A stretch of 64,000 nucleotides of DNA, from contig CAJJDO010000009.1 in the NCBI GenBank assembly GCA_905183005.1, positions 423,891 to 487,890 of the forward strand, read 5' to 3'. Under the pieces are notes generated by a model. It had not been told where the DNA came from. It saw nothing but the letters and a program-made list of their open reading frames with translations, and made no database searches. The DNA is from Paramecium pentaurelia. Its lineage: Eukaryota; Ciliophora; Oligohymenophorea; Peniculida; Parameciidae. Below are positions 13,732 to 25,601 of the stretch, piece by piece. The position numbers and the translations under genes were made by a program. How positions within the stretch are numbered: position 1 is the first letter of the stretch; every line of letters starts with the position of its first letter.

Positions 13732-14427
13732 ATGTCTGAACTTAATTTGGATTCATTCCTGTTTATGAATGGGTATATTTAGTTATCACAAATTATAACT
13801 TCAGATAATCTTTATGAAATTATTAATACTTCTCTTTTTTTAAATAATTCAGTTATATTAACTAAAATGATTAGCCTTACCTAAATTGTTTTTTAGAATG
13901 CAAATTAATTTGATTAAAATTATTCAAATAGAAAATAATAATTCATGAGTATATCAAAACATTAAGATTTAAGGCTTCATTGCTCGAAATTTAATAATGT
14001 TAGATTATTTGAAATTATTAAAAAATAATTGTTATAAATTTTAATTATTAAAAAAAACAGCGAATTAAAAAGGAAAATCAAATTTGAAAACTGTGATCAA
14101 TTTAAGTTTTTGAATCTGTTTCTGAAAAAGCATGCTTTATTTTACAATGTAAATTAAGTGATGCTTCTGATCCATAGTTTTTTTCACAATTTGAACATTT
14201 ATACTTTTTTGAAATTTCATTAGCTTTTCTTCTTAACTTTTTAGAAGGTTAAGTCAATTCCTTCTAAATTAATCTTATTTCATCTTAACACTTAAAGATT
14301 TAGTCTCTTAATCCTTCATTAAACAATACAATTTTTCTTGATTCAAGCAAATAATTTTATGACTATTCATATTAAGGACATTCTATTATAGAATTCATTA
14401 TTATACTTTTTATAGCTTTATTTATGA
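13732..14427 (+). CDS. Doubtful 231-codon ORF antisense to a zinc-finger gene
   Basis: Open in the ciliate code from ATG 13732 to TGA 14425-14427. The first ~115 codons (MSELNLDSFLFMNGYI...) lie outside any other gene. The rest is exactly antisense to the C2H2 gene at 14078-14476, where it reads as hydrophobic nonsense. Because TGA is the only stop in an AT-rich genome, accidental frames of this length do occur. The 5' part could be a real small gene whose true end is reached by splicing, or pure chance. I see no motif. Listed so the frame is not overlooked. Confidence 0.2.
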
Positions 14428-14476
14428 TTGATATTATCTTATTCATATTTACACTTTGATTGTCTTCTTGTGACAT
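14078..14476 (-). CDS. Small single C2H2 zinc-finger protein
   Basis: 132-aa protein, intronless, ATG 14474-14476 to TGA 14078-14080. The N-terminal two thirds is a helical, charged region (NKIISIINKAIKSIIM, then KKLRRKANEISKK). The C-terminus carries one well-formed C2H2 finger, YKCSNCEKNYGSEASLNLHC followed by KIKH: Cys-X2-Cys, the expected hydrophobic positions, then His-X4-His. Single-finger small proteins of this kind are usually nucleic-acid or protein-binding, but no specific role can be read here. The frame is supported by the intact finger and by several TAA/TAG glutamines in sensible positions. It lies 164 bases from the next minus-strand gene. Confidence 0.72.
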
Positions 14477-14640
14477 TTATTATTTCAATTTTAAATTTGA
14501 TTTAATTATTAAAATTATGTTAAAATTATTTGTTATAAATATTGTAATTTTTGTAATTATCAATTAATAATATTAACTTATATATAAATAGGTTTAAAAG
14601 AACTTATATTATATGAATAATAAAGCTTTCTTTATTAATA

Positions 14641-16545
14641 TCATTATTGAAAATCTTTTATTTAGTACTTACCTACTGATGTAATTTTGAATATCTCTTC
14701 TGCTGCTTCATCCAACATAGTTTCAAATACAACATCAGCTAATTCTACTGCCACTTCAGCTTATTCTTCATCATAATTTAACCATTTTTCTTCAGATTCT
14801 TGAATCTAAAATTTATCAAAATATTTATTACTTCATATTCTAACATTTACTATAACCTATCTTCTTTTATTTAATTCAAATAATCATCTTCTATAACAAT
14901 TATTTCTCCTTAAGGTGTCTCTATTTTTTCAGGAATGAATCCACATAAAAAAGAACCCCATTTTAACATTTTTGCAATTGCAAATCCCATAGCTCTATCT
15001 ATTGATTCTTAAGTTGTTTAATTTTAATAGACTTTTAAAGGATTTGATTTCCATGGATATGGTTATCCTCTGATTCCAAATGGTCTTACATAATTTATAG
15101 CCTCATTAAAAGCTTCATAAATCATTCTTAAATGATAAATTTCTAGTTCCTTAAATTATTCACTTATATTAATATCGTTAAAGTATTTTAATTTGAGAGC
15201 ATAAGATTAATTAAATTTATTCCATATTTCTTCATCAATTAAAGGTTCCATTTAATGAATATGTTTAATCAATGGATACAAAGGTCCTGATGTTGAGTCA
15301 TCTAGGGCATTTTATTACATATCACTTAGAGAGATTGTCTTTAATAAATCTTATGGTGTAATTCCTAATGGAGTATTTACTTATTAAATAAAGACTGCAA
15401 GATAGTGTTCTAAAATATTAATAATAATTCTTACTTTAAATAAATTCACTAAATGATACGAGATAATCTTTAATAAAATTAAGAGTTGTTGGAAATCCAG
15501 GAGGAAATTATTAGTCTAATTGAGATTCTTCATCCCATTCCATTAATACGCCAAGAGATTATAAGGGAAAATTATTTAACTCTTCAGCAAATTCTGAAAT
15601 AATGTTTGAAACTATATTTTCAGTCAGATTATCAATTTTTCTATCATCGAAAGGAATTATTGAATGTTTGAAATCTTCTCTTATTTCAATAACTTAATTC
15701 TCAGGACTTTCAACAGTTTCAATTTATACTATTTCTTAAGAAGGAACAGATTATTAAAGTGTAGATGGTAATTATTAAGATTTATGTAATGAATGATTTA
15801 TAGATTCTGTGTGAACATTAAAAATTGTGCTTGTTTATATTTCTTCATTTTTCATAGAAATTTCATCTAAACTTACTTATTAATCAAAACTTCTAACTTA
15901 TTTTCTATTTTTAGAATATTTCTTAAATTAATCATTCTCTAAATTATTAATTAATTAATACTTATTTATTATAATAATCCATAATGTGGTATAGATCTCT
16001 TTTCTATTTCTCCATCAGATTATTCTGTTTCAGAACGAATTGAAAATATTTATCTAATAGACAAATTCTCTTCATCAGTTTAAATTTTCATTCTTTCCAT
16101 AAATTGTTGATCTTTCTGTGTTGATTTAATAGTGTCCTTAAACATTTGATGTAATCTTTCTACTTCTATTTTTGATTATTATAACCTATCTCTTTCCCTT
16201 CTATATCTTTTATCTAATTTTTCTTTGTTCTCCGAAAACAAATCATTTGAAACTTTCTTTTTATCTAACATTTTTTCTAATAATGCTAGTTATTAGTCAT
16301 ATTTCTATTATAATGCCTCTTCTCTTAATTTTATTACTTACATAAAGTATTCAGGATCAGTATTCACTCCATGATATAAATGAATACTTTTTTATGGTGT
16401 AGAATTCTAATTTATTTCTTACTCTTATATTTAGGATTCTGATAACAATTATTATTCCTACTATTTTTATTGCTATTATTATTCTTATAATTTTAATTGT
16501 TATTATTATTATTCTTATTATTTTTATTATTATTGTTACTATTAA

Positions 16546-16596
<51 letters not shown>

Positions 16597-16638
16597 TACT
16601 ATTATTATTATTACTATTACTATTACTATTACTATTAC

Positions 16639-16702
<64 letters not shown>

Positions 16703-18716
16703 TCTGTTCTTATTATTATTAAACAGACTTTTAAGGAGATGATTATTATTAGGAGAATGAATCTAAATTTAGAGGAGGAATACTTGTATTTCCTCGAGGA
16801 CTTGAATGTTAAAGCGAAGATTATTATAAAGATTCTGAAGGAGGTGGTGCATGACCTTAAAATTGAGGAAATGGAGAATCTTTATAATTTAAATCAAGAG
16901 GATTTAATCTTCTTTCTGAATCAGTCATTTAGTTAAAAGATTTTACTTCTTCCTCTTAAGATAATCCCTCAAATTGCTATTATAATTTATGTCCTTCAGT
17001 ATTTTATTCCTCTAATTCTTACTCTTATATTAAATATTAAAGATATTCAAATACCACTTATCTAGTTTTATAACCTCTCCAAACCTTTTATATCATAGTA
17101 GCAGCCACATTTTAAATTTATTCTAATTCCTCTTCACTCATTTCATTTATAGTGTATTCTTTAGGAGATGTGGATACTTTTTCTTTTTAATTTAGACTTC
17201 TGTTACTTTAATGACTTTAGTGAGTTATATTTTATATTTGAGATTATTGTTAACTATTTGATAGTTATTATTAAGAAACTTATTAAAATCTTTCTTATAA
17301 TTCATTAAATCGATCTTTAATAGTAGATTTAGTTTATTATTCAAACTTTTCTTTAAGAAATTATTCTAAAAATTGATACATTTCTTATTCACTTAATTTA
17401 TATTAAAATCCTTTATTATTCATTTGTTCATTAATAGCTTACATTTGAGAGAGTTATTCTTAGAGATAAGATTCAGGTAAATGTTATAACCAATCTAGAA
17501 ATTTCATTTAACTTGTTTTTCTTGAATGAGATTAAGTACTGCTATAGCTTGATTATCTGAGAGATCTCATAAGTTCCTTATATTCTTTTTCTAATTTATT
17601 AAAATTTGGAGGTTCAGAAGTTCTAAAATGTTGAGATGATTATTATGCATGATAAGAAGCTGCTTATGCTGTTAAATTAGATTTAACTGAAGCATTTCTG
17701 GATTTAGCAAAAAGTTTAGCTTCTTAATCTAGTATTTACAAATTTTATTGCAATTTTTCCTTTTTTAATTTTTATAATTATTTTCTAAATAATAAATAAA
17801 TTAAAGATACTCTTCAATTTTTTATTGTCTCCATAATTCTCTCTTATACATCATATATAATTTAACATCTTATTCAGCTTCTTTATTTTCACAACTACTT
17901 TTATGTTTTTAAGGAGATGAAATAGTTTCTAACACCTATTTAGATTTTTATTCTAAAAAATTTTGAATTGTATTTTACTTTGTATCATTTTTTAAATATC
18001 TCTTTCTGGCTTAGAATTTAAAAAATCTAATCCTAATTTATGTCTTCTAATTTTCTCTTTAATAGCATGTTCTGTAGCTGTTTGATTTACTTATTATGGC
18101 TTCTCTAATTTATCATGGATTTCCAACATCTTTGTCCAATATTATTTAAGTTTATTCTAATCAACTCCCCAAGGTAACATGGATGATGGTGGAGATTTTG
18201 ACTTTATAGAAATAGAATGTAAAATTTACTCTAACAAATCTTTACTAATTAATTTATCTTATTTGTTAATCCATAATTTTTCTCATTTCATTAAAACTAA
18301 CTACTCTTTACTTTTATATCTCTTCTTTGATCATTTATTCTTGTTTTTCCTCTATTGATAAATGATATAAAAATACTTTAATGTTTTCTTAAGTTTTATT
18401 TTAATAGTTATTCTACTCTAATTTCTGATCCTTATTAATCTATTGTTTATATTTTCTTTTTCTTTTAAATCTTCTTCTTCTTTTTCTTCTTCTTCATTTA
18501 ATTCTTGAATTTCAATAAAACTTATGAGTCTTTTGTAGGAGCATTTTGATGTATTATTATTTATTGTTGTAAATTTATGATTGGACCAGAAGAAGTACGT
18601 TTGAGTGATTTACCATTATGGGGACTCTTTTTTTCTGGACTCTTTATTACATGAACAATCTCTTCTTCAAGTTTATTTGTCTCATTGGGACGTTGAACTA
18701 ATCTTGCCGAATTCAT
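14641..18716 (-). CDS. Large IQ-motif, coiled-coil protein with long polyglutamine tract
   Basis: Reads from ATG 18714-18716 (MNSARLVQRPNETNKLEEE) to TGA 14641-14643, about 1300 aa, with several mini-introns in the first kilobase (one 25-nt intron near 18350). Segments: a charged Ser/Pro-containing N-terminus; coiled coil; a Gln-rich region; an IQ calmodulin-binding motif, MIQKVWRGYKTRQ, near 17080; an acidic/Pro stretch; a polyglutamine tract (16449-16721); a coiled coil EALQQKYDQQLALLEKMLDK near 16270; and a conserved-looking acidic C-terminus, NLTENIVSNIISEFAEELN and VELADVVFETMLDEAAEEI. The IQ plus coiled-coil plan fits a centrosomal, basal-body or cortical scaffold. A CEP350-like identity crossed my mind because a FOP-like gene lies 9 kb away, but the sequence alone does not prove it. 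Confidence 0.75.
16548..16700 (-). repeat. (TAA/TAG)n microsatellite encoding 51 uninterrupted Gln
   Basis: Plus strand is (TTA) with scattered CTA units; on the coding strand this is TAA with TAG, both glutamine in this genome. The run is interrupted only by rare Glu, Lys or Asn codons if extended to 16449-16721. It sits in frame inside the IQ/coiled-coil protein: coding sense is clear on both sides. In the standard code it would be a wall of stop codons. Confidence 0.93.
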
Positions 18717-18846
18717 AATAACATTCGGTTCAACTTTGCGACACTACATTATTATATATAAAATTATTAACGATTATTATACATTTCAAAACTAAAAATT
18801 TTGTAAATAATTTATTCATCATACCAAAGCCAAAAATTTAATATAA

Positions 18847-21800
18847 TCATTAATATCTTTTCAAAATATTAATAACAGGGTCACTTGTCAATTAAAAATG
18901 TGGTATTGCAATTAATGCCAATTTAATGTTTCTCATCACTTTCACATTTTTTCTTATCCAATATGAATAATAAATCTAAAAACCAATTAAATACATTATT
19001 ATAATTATGTTATAATAGATTAATACACTTTATAAATTTTTACCTCTTATCACAAATATATTATCTTCTAATAATTTTAAGTAAGTAATAAAACATTAAT
19101 AAGTATCTCTAAAATGGCTTAATATAATAACATTAAATTCTTAACTATTCAAAAAGTCCAATATTTCATCTTAATTTAAATCTTATTATCCTAATTATAT
19201 TCCAAAAACAAAATTTTATTTATAAAATTATTGCATTTATGTTACTAAAGAAAGAATGCCTTAAGCTAAATAATCAGAATTATCATCTTATGCATAATAC
19301 TAACCATATTGCTTGATAAATTCTTATTAATTTTATTTCAATTTCAATTCACAAAATGGTAAAAGTGAATTCATATACAAACAAATATCTGAATGTAATA
19401 AACCTTAAGCTTCTTAGATTGAATTATCTAATTACAAATCTTTAATTAATTTTTCATATAATTAAGCAAAAGATACAGATATCTCATTATAAATATTATT
19501 AAATAATTTTATTATCTCTTATTTATCATCCAAATCCTATTCTTAATATAATCCTTCTTATATTAATTTTTCTTATATTAAATATTAAGTCTTTATAATT
19601 AAGGCAGTGCTTGCTAAATTATCTAATTTTGTACTGAATAATGCAAACTCTACCAATACATTATTTAATGGTTATAGCCTATCATTTTGGCTGTTTGATA
19701 ATGAATAACCTCCCCACACATATGCTTAATATATCAATACAAATACTAATATTTTTATTAAATGTGAAAACAAATTTATTTTAGTATTAAAATTCCTTAC
19801 GCTTTTTTAAATTTATTGACCAAATTGCAATTTCTAACTAATACTTAATTTTTGTTTTGGTTAATAAATTGATGTATCCTATTGAAATCCATAATTATAA
19901 TAATTATAACGCTTCCACGAATCTTCACCAGCTTGAATATTCAAAGCAATATAAATATTATAAGCTCTTTCTTTAAATAATAGATATTATTCTTACAAAT
20001 TTCATTTTCCACTTCATTATCCTTGATCCTACCAACTAGCAAAGCTAAATTTCTATTTTATTATTCAATGTTATTCCATTAAAATAATTGTATCATCATA
20101 ATAAAGAAGATTATTACTGTATGAATTAGATGTTCAATTACAAATATTGAACTTTCTATTTCCTAATTTGCAATAGAATTTTCATTTAATTAAATCATAA
20201 GATCATTATTGATATCTATAACTTCTGGTAAGTTGTATTTAATTATTAAGGCTTTATTAATATACTCTTTATCAATGAAATTCAGATAATTTCCCTTGTC
20301 AATATAACTAATTTAAGTAAGATAATGAATAACCTCCTCTAAAAAGTTTAATAATCTTGTGAATTCAACTTTATCTGAGTCATCCACAGTGTATTTTAAA
20401 GTCATATTTGATAATGTCCCATCCTATTCCATTTAAATAAATAATGGATATAATTAAGATAAATTAGAGAAAACATATTAATCAAGCAAACTAAATTAAT
20501 ATAAATTTTATTAATTAGAATACTAACTATTATTCAATATATTGTATTTAGTTAAAATGAAGTTCCAACTAATAGATAAAGTTTTACAAAAATATCGATT
20601 AAATTTAAGAGGTCCCATAAACTATTCAGATTATAATTATTCTTAATAGTAATTAGATATTATATGATAATTTGTAAAACCAAATCCTCCAAAACTGATT
20701 AAATTTATACAATATACTATAATCCATAATATAATAATATTTTTTGGTAATTATCCTTTTTATTTAAAAACAATTTAAAAAAAGTAAGATTAATTATTAG
20801 ATGCTTTAGATATTGCACTTGAATTTTATGATTAATTTGGATTTTATTCATTTTCAGTAAAATTATTAGTCTTGCTAAATGATTATATTTTTTTTTCCCT
20901 CTTATAACCTTGCTTCTTTGATTCATCATCTGATAAAAATTCATCTAAAAATTTTGATTCTTCTGAACTAGAATTTCTAATTTCTTAAACTGATTCCATT
21001 TCAGAATTTAAAGCTATTTCAGGTTTAAAAAAACAAGTCTTTGGTGTTTATATAACAGATGATAATTATTGAGTCATTAACATTTCAGATTGGTTGACAG
21101 AAGCTAGTTATCTTGAATATAAAGAACGTTTTTTTTTTATGTTTGAATAAGCTTAGATATCCCCATATCTTCTTTTTGAAATTATTAAATCTTATATATT
21201 TTTATAATAAGTTACCCTTCAAATGTCTCAAAGTTGATTTTTTCATTGTAGAATCTGCATCCTACAAAGCAAATAATTCAGTAGCTAATTCTCCAAAATT
21301 ATGTTTTCTATAGTCTGATATTTACATTATATAATATCCATTATTTTAATATTTTTAGAATTACAATGTAAATCTCACAAAACATGTTTTTTATGATGTA
21401 ACCTAATGAATATATTTTAATATTACAGTTTGATTAATATATTCCTTAACTGCTTTTGCATAATTTTCATTCAATAAACTTAATTCAATTTAAAATGGAT
21501 TAATATCTTTTGAGTTTTAGATTGTACTCTGTCGAACTTATTTAATAAAATATATCTATACTCTATAATGATTGCTTTTTCTTAAAACTCATAAAATTAC
21601 CAAAATCATTAACAATAAATCTCATTTGCTATTAGAATCTATCATGAAATTCTTTTATTTCATTATGAGATATAAAAATAGTATCTTCTGAAAAATTTAC
21701 ATTATCAGATATATCTTTCTATCTTGATTGAAATCTTTTCACTATATCAAATAAATCAGGCATAAAATAATAAAGAAAACATTCATCCTACAATAAAGCT

Positions 21801-24800
21801 AATTCTGTTATTTCATGTTTATTATTATTATTAGTAAATAGATCATAATAAACTTATCTTGTGATACCCAATATTTTTCCATTGTTGTCAAATAGAAGAT
21901 AATCATATTTCTTTACTCCTGAAAAAAATATGCCTTTTATAACATAATCATCTTGATAACTAAAGTCATTTGCTAATTTCAAATATAAAGGAAATATAAA
22001 ATTGTCTTTTGTTTTACCAAAAATTAAACGAAATTATTACATAAAAGGTGAATCACCTTTAATTAAGAAAGTTTACAACATTTAATTATGTGATTAAGCC
22101 ATAAAATCAGGCATTAATTAATTTAAATGGATGATATTTTAGAATTCTTCTTATTTTTTGTAATTAAACATATGTCCTAATTATTATTTATTAGCATTTA
22201 ATATAGATCCTAAACTTTAAACTAAGCTCACAGTTACAATAGAAACTTTATCTAAAACTAATGCAATTGAATTTAATTAATCTTATTATAAAGTTTATTC
22301 ATAACTATAGATTAAATAGTATTATTTTTCACATAAAAATGAATGTAATTAATCATTCATAATTATTGAATAATATAAAGATAACATTCTTAAATGATAT
22401 AAATTATTAACTTAAGAAATATTTACTTCATATACATCTCTATTTATAATTAATTTAAATTTAATTCTTAATTATTCTAATTCTTAAGCCAACTTAACTA
22501 ATTCTAATTATAATTATTTAACAGATGAAAATCCTTTTAATTATTTTTTCCAAACATCTAATTTGGCTGACAGAGTTTTTCTAATAATGGGAATTAGAAT
22601 ATCTGATTGTACATCTAAATGAACTAAATCATCAGATGTAAAATTAACAAATGATGAATTCTATTATAATATTTTGGAATATTATTATTTAGTTATTTCT
22701 TATCTAAGTTTATTTGATATTTCAATTTAAACTAAATTAAAATACCAAGATAATTCTTATTTATATTTAATTTAATAATGTTTTATTCTGGCTAAACTTT
22801 AAGAATATTATTTATTTTGGAATGCCAAATATTATATCTTAAATAAAAATAGATTTTCATCTTCTTTATTTGACATTTGACAATTAACAATGCATGTAAT
22901 TACATCAGAACTATCTTGAGACTGATTTAAATAAATAAATTTATTACTCTACATTATCTATTACAGTGAATTATATGTTAATTCACCATTCCAATTTATA
23001 ATAATTTCTCAGTTTAACTTAATGTGAATTATGCTTAAATTTAAAATTATCTCAAAACTTTTATTTATAAATGCTAATCTTTTTCACTTGATTTAGTAAA
23101 AGTATCTAATCCTTTTGCATAAAATAGTCTCTAATAAAATGTTTCACCTAAGTAAAAACACATAGATGAAAATATAAAATAATAAATGTATTATGAAAAG
23201 GTTGTTTCTATAATATTAGACAAATTATTCAAAATTAAATTAATTAAATTACATCCAAATTTTATTTAATTTAATGTAAAAATTAATTTGCTATCATATA
23301 AACTATAAGGCATATATAAATATATATCAATCTATTCCAATCCTATCCACATTAAAGCTGAAAGTTATTTAAGTATTAAAATTTCTTCTCTATCATCATA
23401 AAAATATAATATTTATGTAACAAATTAAAAAATCTAAGAAACTATTTTCAATAAACTTTAATCTCTTGTGTAAGTTGATTGATTAAANTGAATAATATAA
23501 AGATAACATTCTTAAATGATATAAATTATTAACTTAAGAAATATTTACTTCATATACATCTCTATTTATAATTAATTTAAATTTAATTCTTAATTATTCT
23601 AATTCTTAAGCCAACTTAACTAATTCTAATTATAATTATTTAACAGATGAAAATCCTTTTAATTATTTTTTCCAAACATCTAATTTGGCTGACAGAGTTT
23701 TTCTAATAATGGGAATTAGAATATCTGATTGTACATCTAAATGAACTAAATCATCAGATGTAAAATTAACAAATGATGAATTCTATTATAATATTTTGGA
23801 ATATTATTATTTAGTTATTTCTTATCTAAGTTTATTTGATATTTCAATTTAAACTAAATTAAAATACCAAGATAATTCTTATTTATATTTAATTTAATAA
23901 TGTTTTATTCTGGCTAAACTTTAAGAATATTATTTATTTTGGAATGCCAAATATTATATCTTAAATAAAAATAGATTTTCATCTTCTTTATTTGACATTT
24001 GACAATTAACAATGCATGTAATTACATCAGAACTATCTTGAGACTGATTTAAATAAATAAATTTATTACTCTACATTATCTATTACAGTGAATTATATGT
24101 TAATTCACCATTCCAATTTATAATAATTTCTCAGTTTAACTTAATGTGAATTATGCTTAAATTTAAAATTATCTCAAAACTTTTATTTATAAATGCTAAT
24201 CTTTTTCACTTGATTTAGTAAAAGTATCTAATCCTTTTGCATAAAATAGTCTCTAATAAAATGTTTCACCTAAGTAAAAACACATAGATGAAAATATAAA
24301 ATAATAAATGTATTATGAAAAGGTTGTTTCTATAATATTAGACAAATTATTCAAAATTAAATTAATTAAATTACATCCAAATTTTATTTAATTTAATGTA
24401 AAAATTAATTTGCTATCATATAAACTATAAGGCATATATAAATATATATCAATCTATTCCAATCCTATCCACATTAAAGCTGAAAGTTATTTAAGTATTA
24501 AAATTTCTTCTCTATCATCATAAAAATATAATATTTATGTAACAAATTAAAAAATCTAAGAAACTATTTTCAATAAACTTTAATCTCTTGTGTAAGTTGA
24601 TTGATTAAAACTAATGTTTCTAAATAAAATGCATGAAATTAAAGATATACTAAATATCAAACTAACATCACACATAGCCCAAATATAAATGATAATATTT
24701 GTGTCTTCTTTTAAAATAAAAGATCGAAAACTAGATGATACAAATAAAAAACACATAATTTGAGGTAATAAAGCTAAATAGGCTATTAGTCCTCTCGTCA

Positions 24801-25116
24801 AAAATTCTAATGTTCTATTAAAATATGCCATCTATAATATAAATAGTAATAACACTGCAATATTAACAAAAGTAGTAATAAATCCAATATAATCTGGAAG
24901 AAAATTAATATCTAATATTGATAACTTTAGAATTTTAAAGAAAATTGAAAAATGTCCATCAACCTATTTTTCATTATTATTAATTTCTTATAATGTAATT
25001 GCCAAGTATTAAAGAAATTAAAACATCCTAACAAATAGTATAAATTAGTATGATTAATCAAAGCACACATGATCGTCATTTAGGAGTCTGCTTATATAAT
25101 TTTTAATTTTCTGCAT
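18847..25116 (-). CDS. Multi-pass membrane protein with PAS-like core (ciliate family); contains assembly duplication
   Basis: Runs from ATG 25114-25116 (MQKIKNYISRLLNDDHVCF) to TGA 18847-18849 (end SDPVINILKRYQ). The N-terminal third is a set of hydrophobic segments, for example IGFITTFVNIAVLLLFIL and LIAYLALLPQIMCFLFV (24.6-25 kb). The middle has long Gln-rich helices and a PAS-like stretch, LLFDNNGKILGITRQVYYDLF near 21850-21910, followed by low-complexity sequence. More membrane segments lie toward the C-terminus (for example IIIMYLIGFQIYYSYWI near 18980). Same plan and order as the gene at 29954-34246. In ciliates this is a large family of unknown function, presumed membrane sensors. The span includes a 1121-bp exact duplication around the N at 23488; with one copy removed the gene is about 5.1 kb. 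The offset (1122) is a multiple of three, so automated translation would silently include a repeated 374-aa block. Confidence 0.7.
22367..23487. repeat. Copy 1 of exact 1121-bp duplication ending at the N
   Basis: Starts tgaataatataaagataac and ends gtaagttgattgattaaa. Matches 23489-24609 base for base wherever I compared. The match ends exactly at the N on its right side, which points to an unmerged contig overlap. Confidence 0.93.
23488..23488. other. Single-N assembly join
   Basis: The only ambiguous base noticed in the window. It lies precisely between the two copies of a 1121-bp duplication, so it marks a scaffold join rather than a sequencing ambiguity. Confidence 0.95.
23489..24609. 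repeat. Copy 2 of exact 1121-bp duplication starting at the N
   Basis: Same sequence as 22367-23487. Beyond 24609 it continues into the 5' coding part of the membrane protein gene (LFRNISFNQSTYTRD and upstream), while copy 1 alone continues into the 3' part. This is the pattern expected for two contigs sharing one overlap. Confidence 0.93.
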
Positions 25117-25601
25117 ATTTTATTAAAAACAATAATATATAATAGATTAATATGAAACAAAGACCAAATTATTATAACTCATAGTTGTTAAAAAGGGTAA
25201 GACTTTTAAAAGTTCTTTTCATATTTCTAAAACAGTATCTTAAAAGTAAACATAAGTGAATTTATAAAAGATTATAAGTAATATTCAAAATTTTGCTAAA
25301 ACATAATGTAGTATCAAATATCAGAATATAGATTCAAAATTAATAATAAAATAATTTAATAATCATTAAGGATATTATATATTTGATAGGTAATATTAAA
25401 AAAATATACTTAATATTAATAGAATAATATGGGTTTGTGCAAATAGGTTTCTTGATATAGGTCTGAGGCTAAAATAAATAAAGTTTTACTTATATTGAAG
25501 AAGAATAGGAAAAAATAGTATTTGAAGTTCATTAAGGTTTTTGGAGAGAAATTTTATAAGAGTCTTTATAAATTCAAATAAAATTAATATAAATATCGTT
25601 A
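25117..25601. promoter_or_regulatory. Divergent intergenic region with possible extra kinase 5' exon
   Basis: About 485 bases between two divergent starts. The part from about 25459 to 25601 is open in the same frame as the downstream kinase (reads FTYIEEEQEKIVFEVHQGFW), with no ATG of its own. It could be a 5' exon reached by splicing across a mini-intron near 25459-25481, or untranslated leader that happens to be open. The rest is AT-rich with no clear signal. Confidence 0.35.

Noticed and set aside
16497..16742. Plus-strand poly-leucine ORF
   Set aside because: It is the antisense shadow of the (TAA/TAG) polyglutamine tract of the minus-strand IQ/coiled-coil gene, whose frame is open and sensible on both sides.
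14641..18716. Firm naming of the IQ/coiled-coil protein as CEP350
   Set aside because: No CAP-Gly domain or other specific signature is visible; the idea rests mainly on closeness to a FOP-like gene.
22367..24609. True tandem gene duplication or internal protein repeat
   Set aside because: Apparent perfect identity over 1121 bases and exact termination of both copies at the single N make an assembly overlap far more likely.
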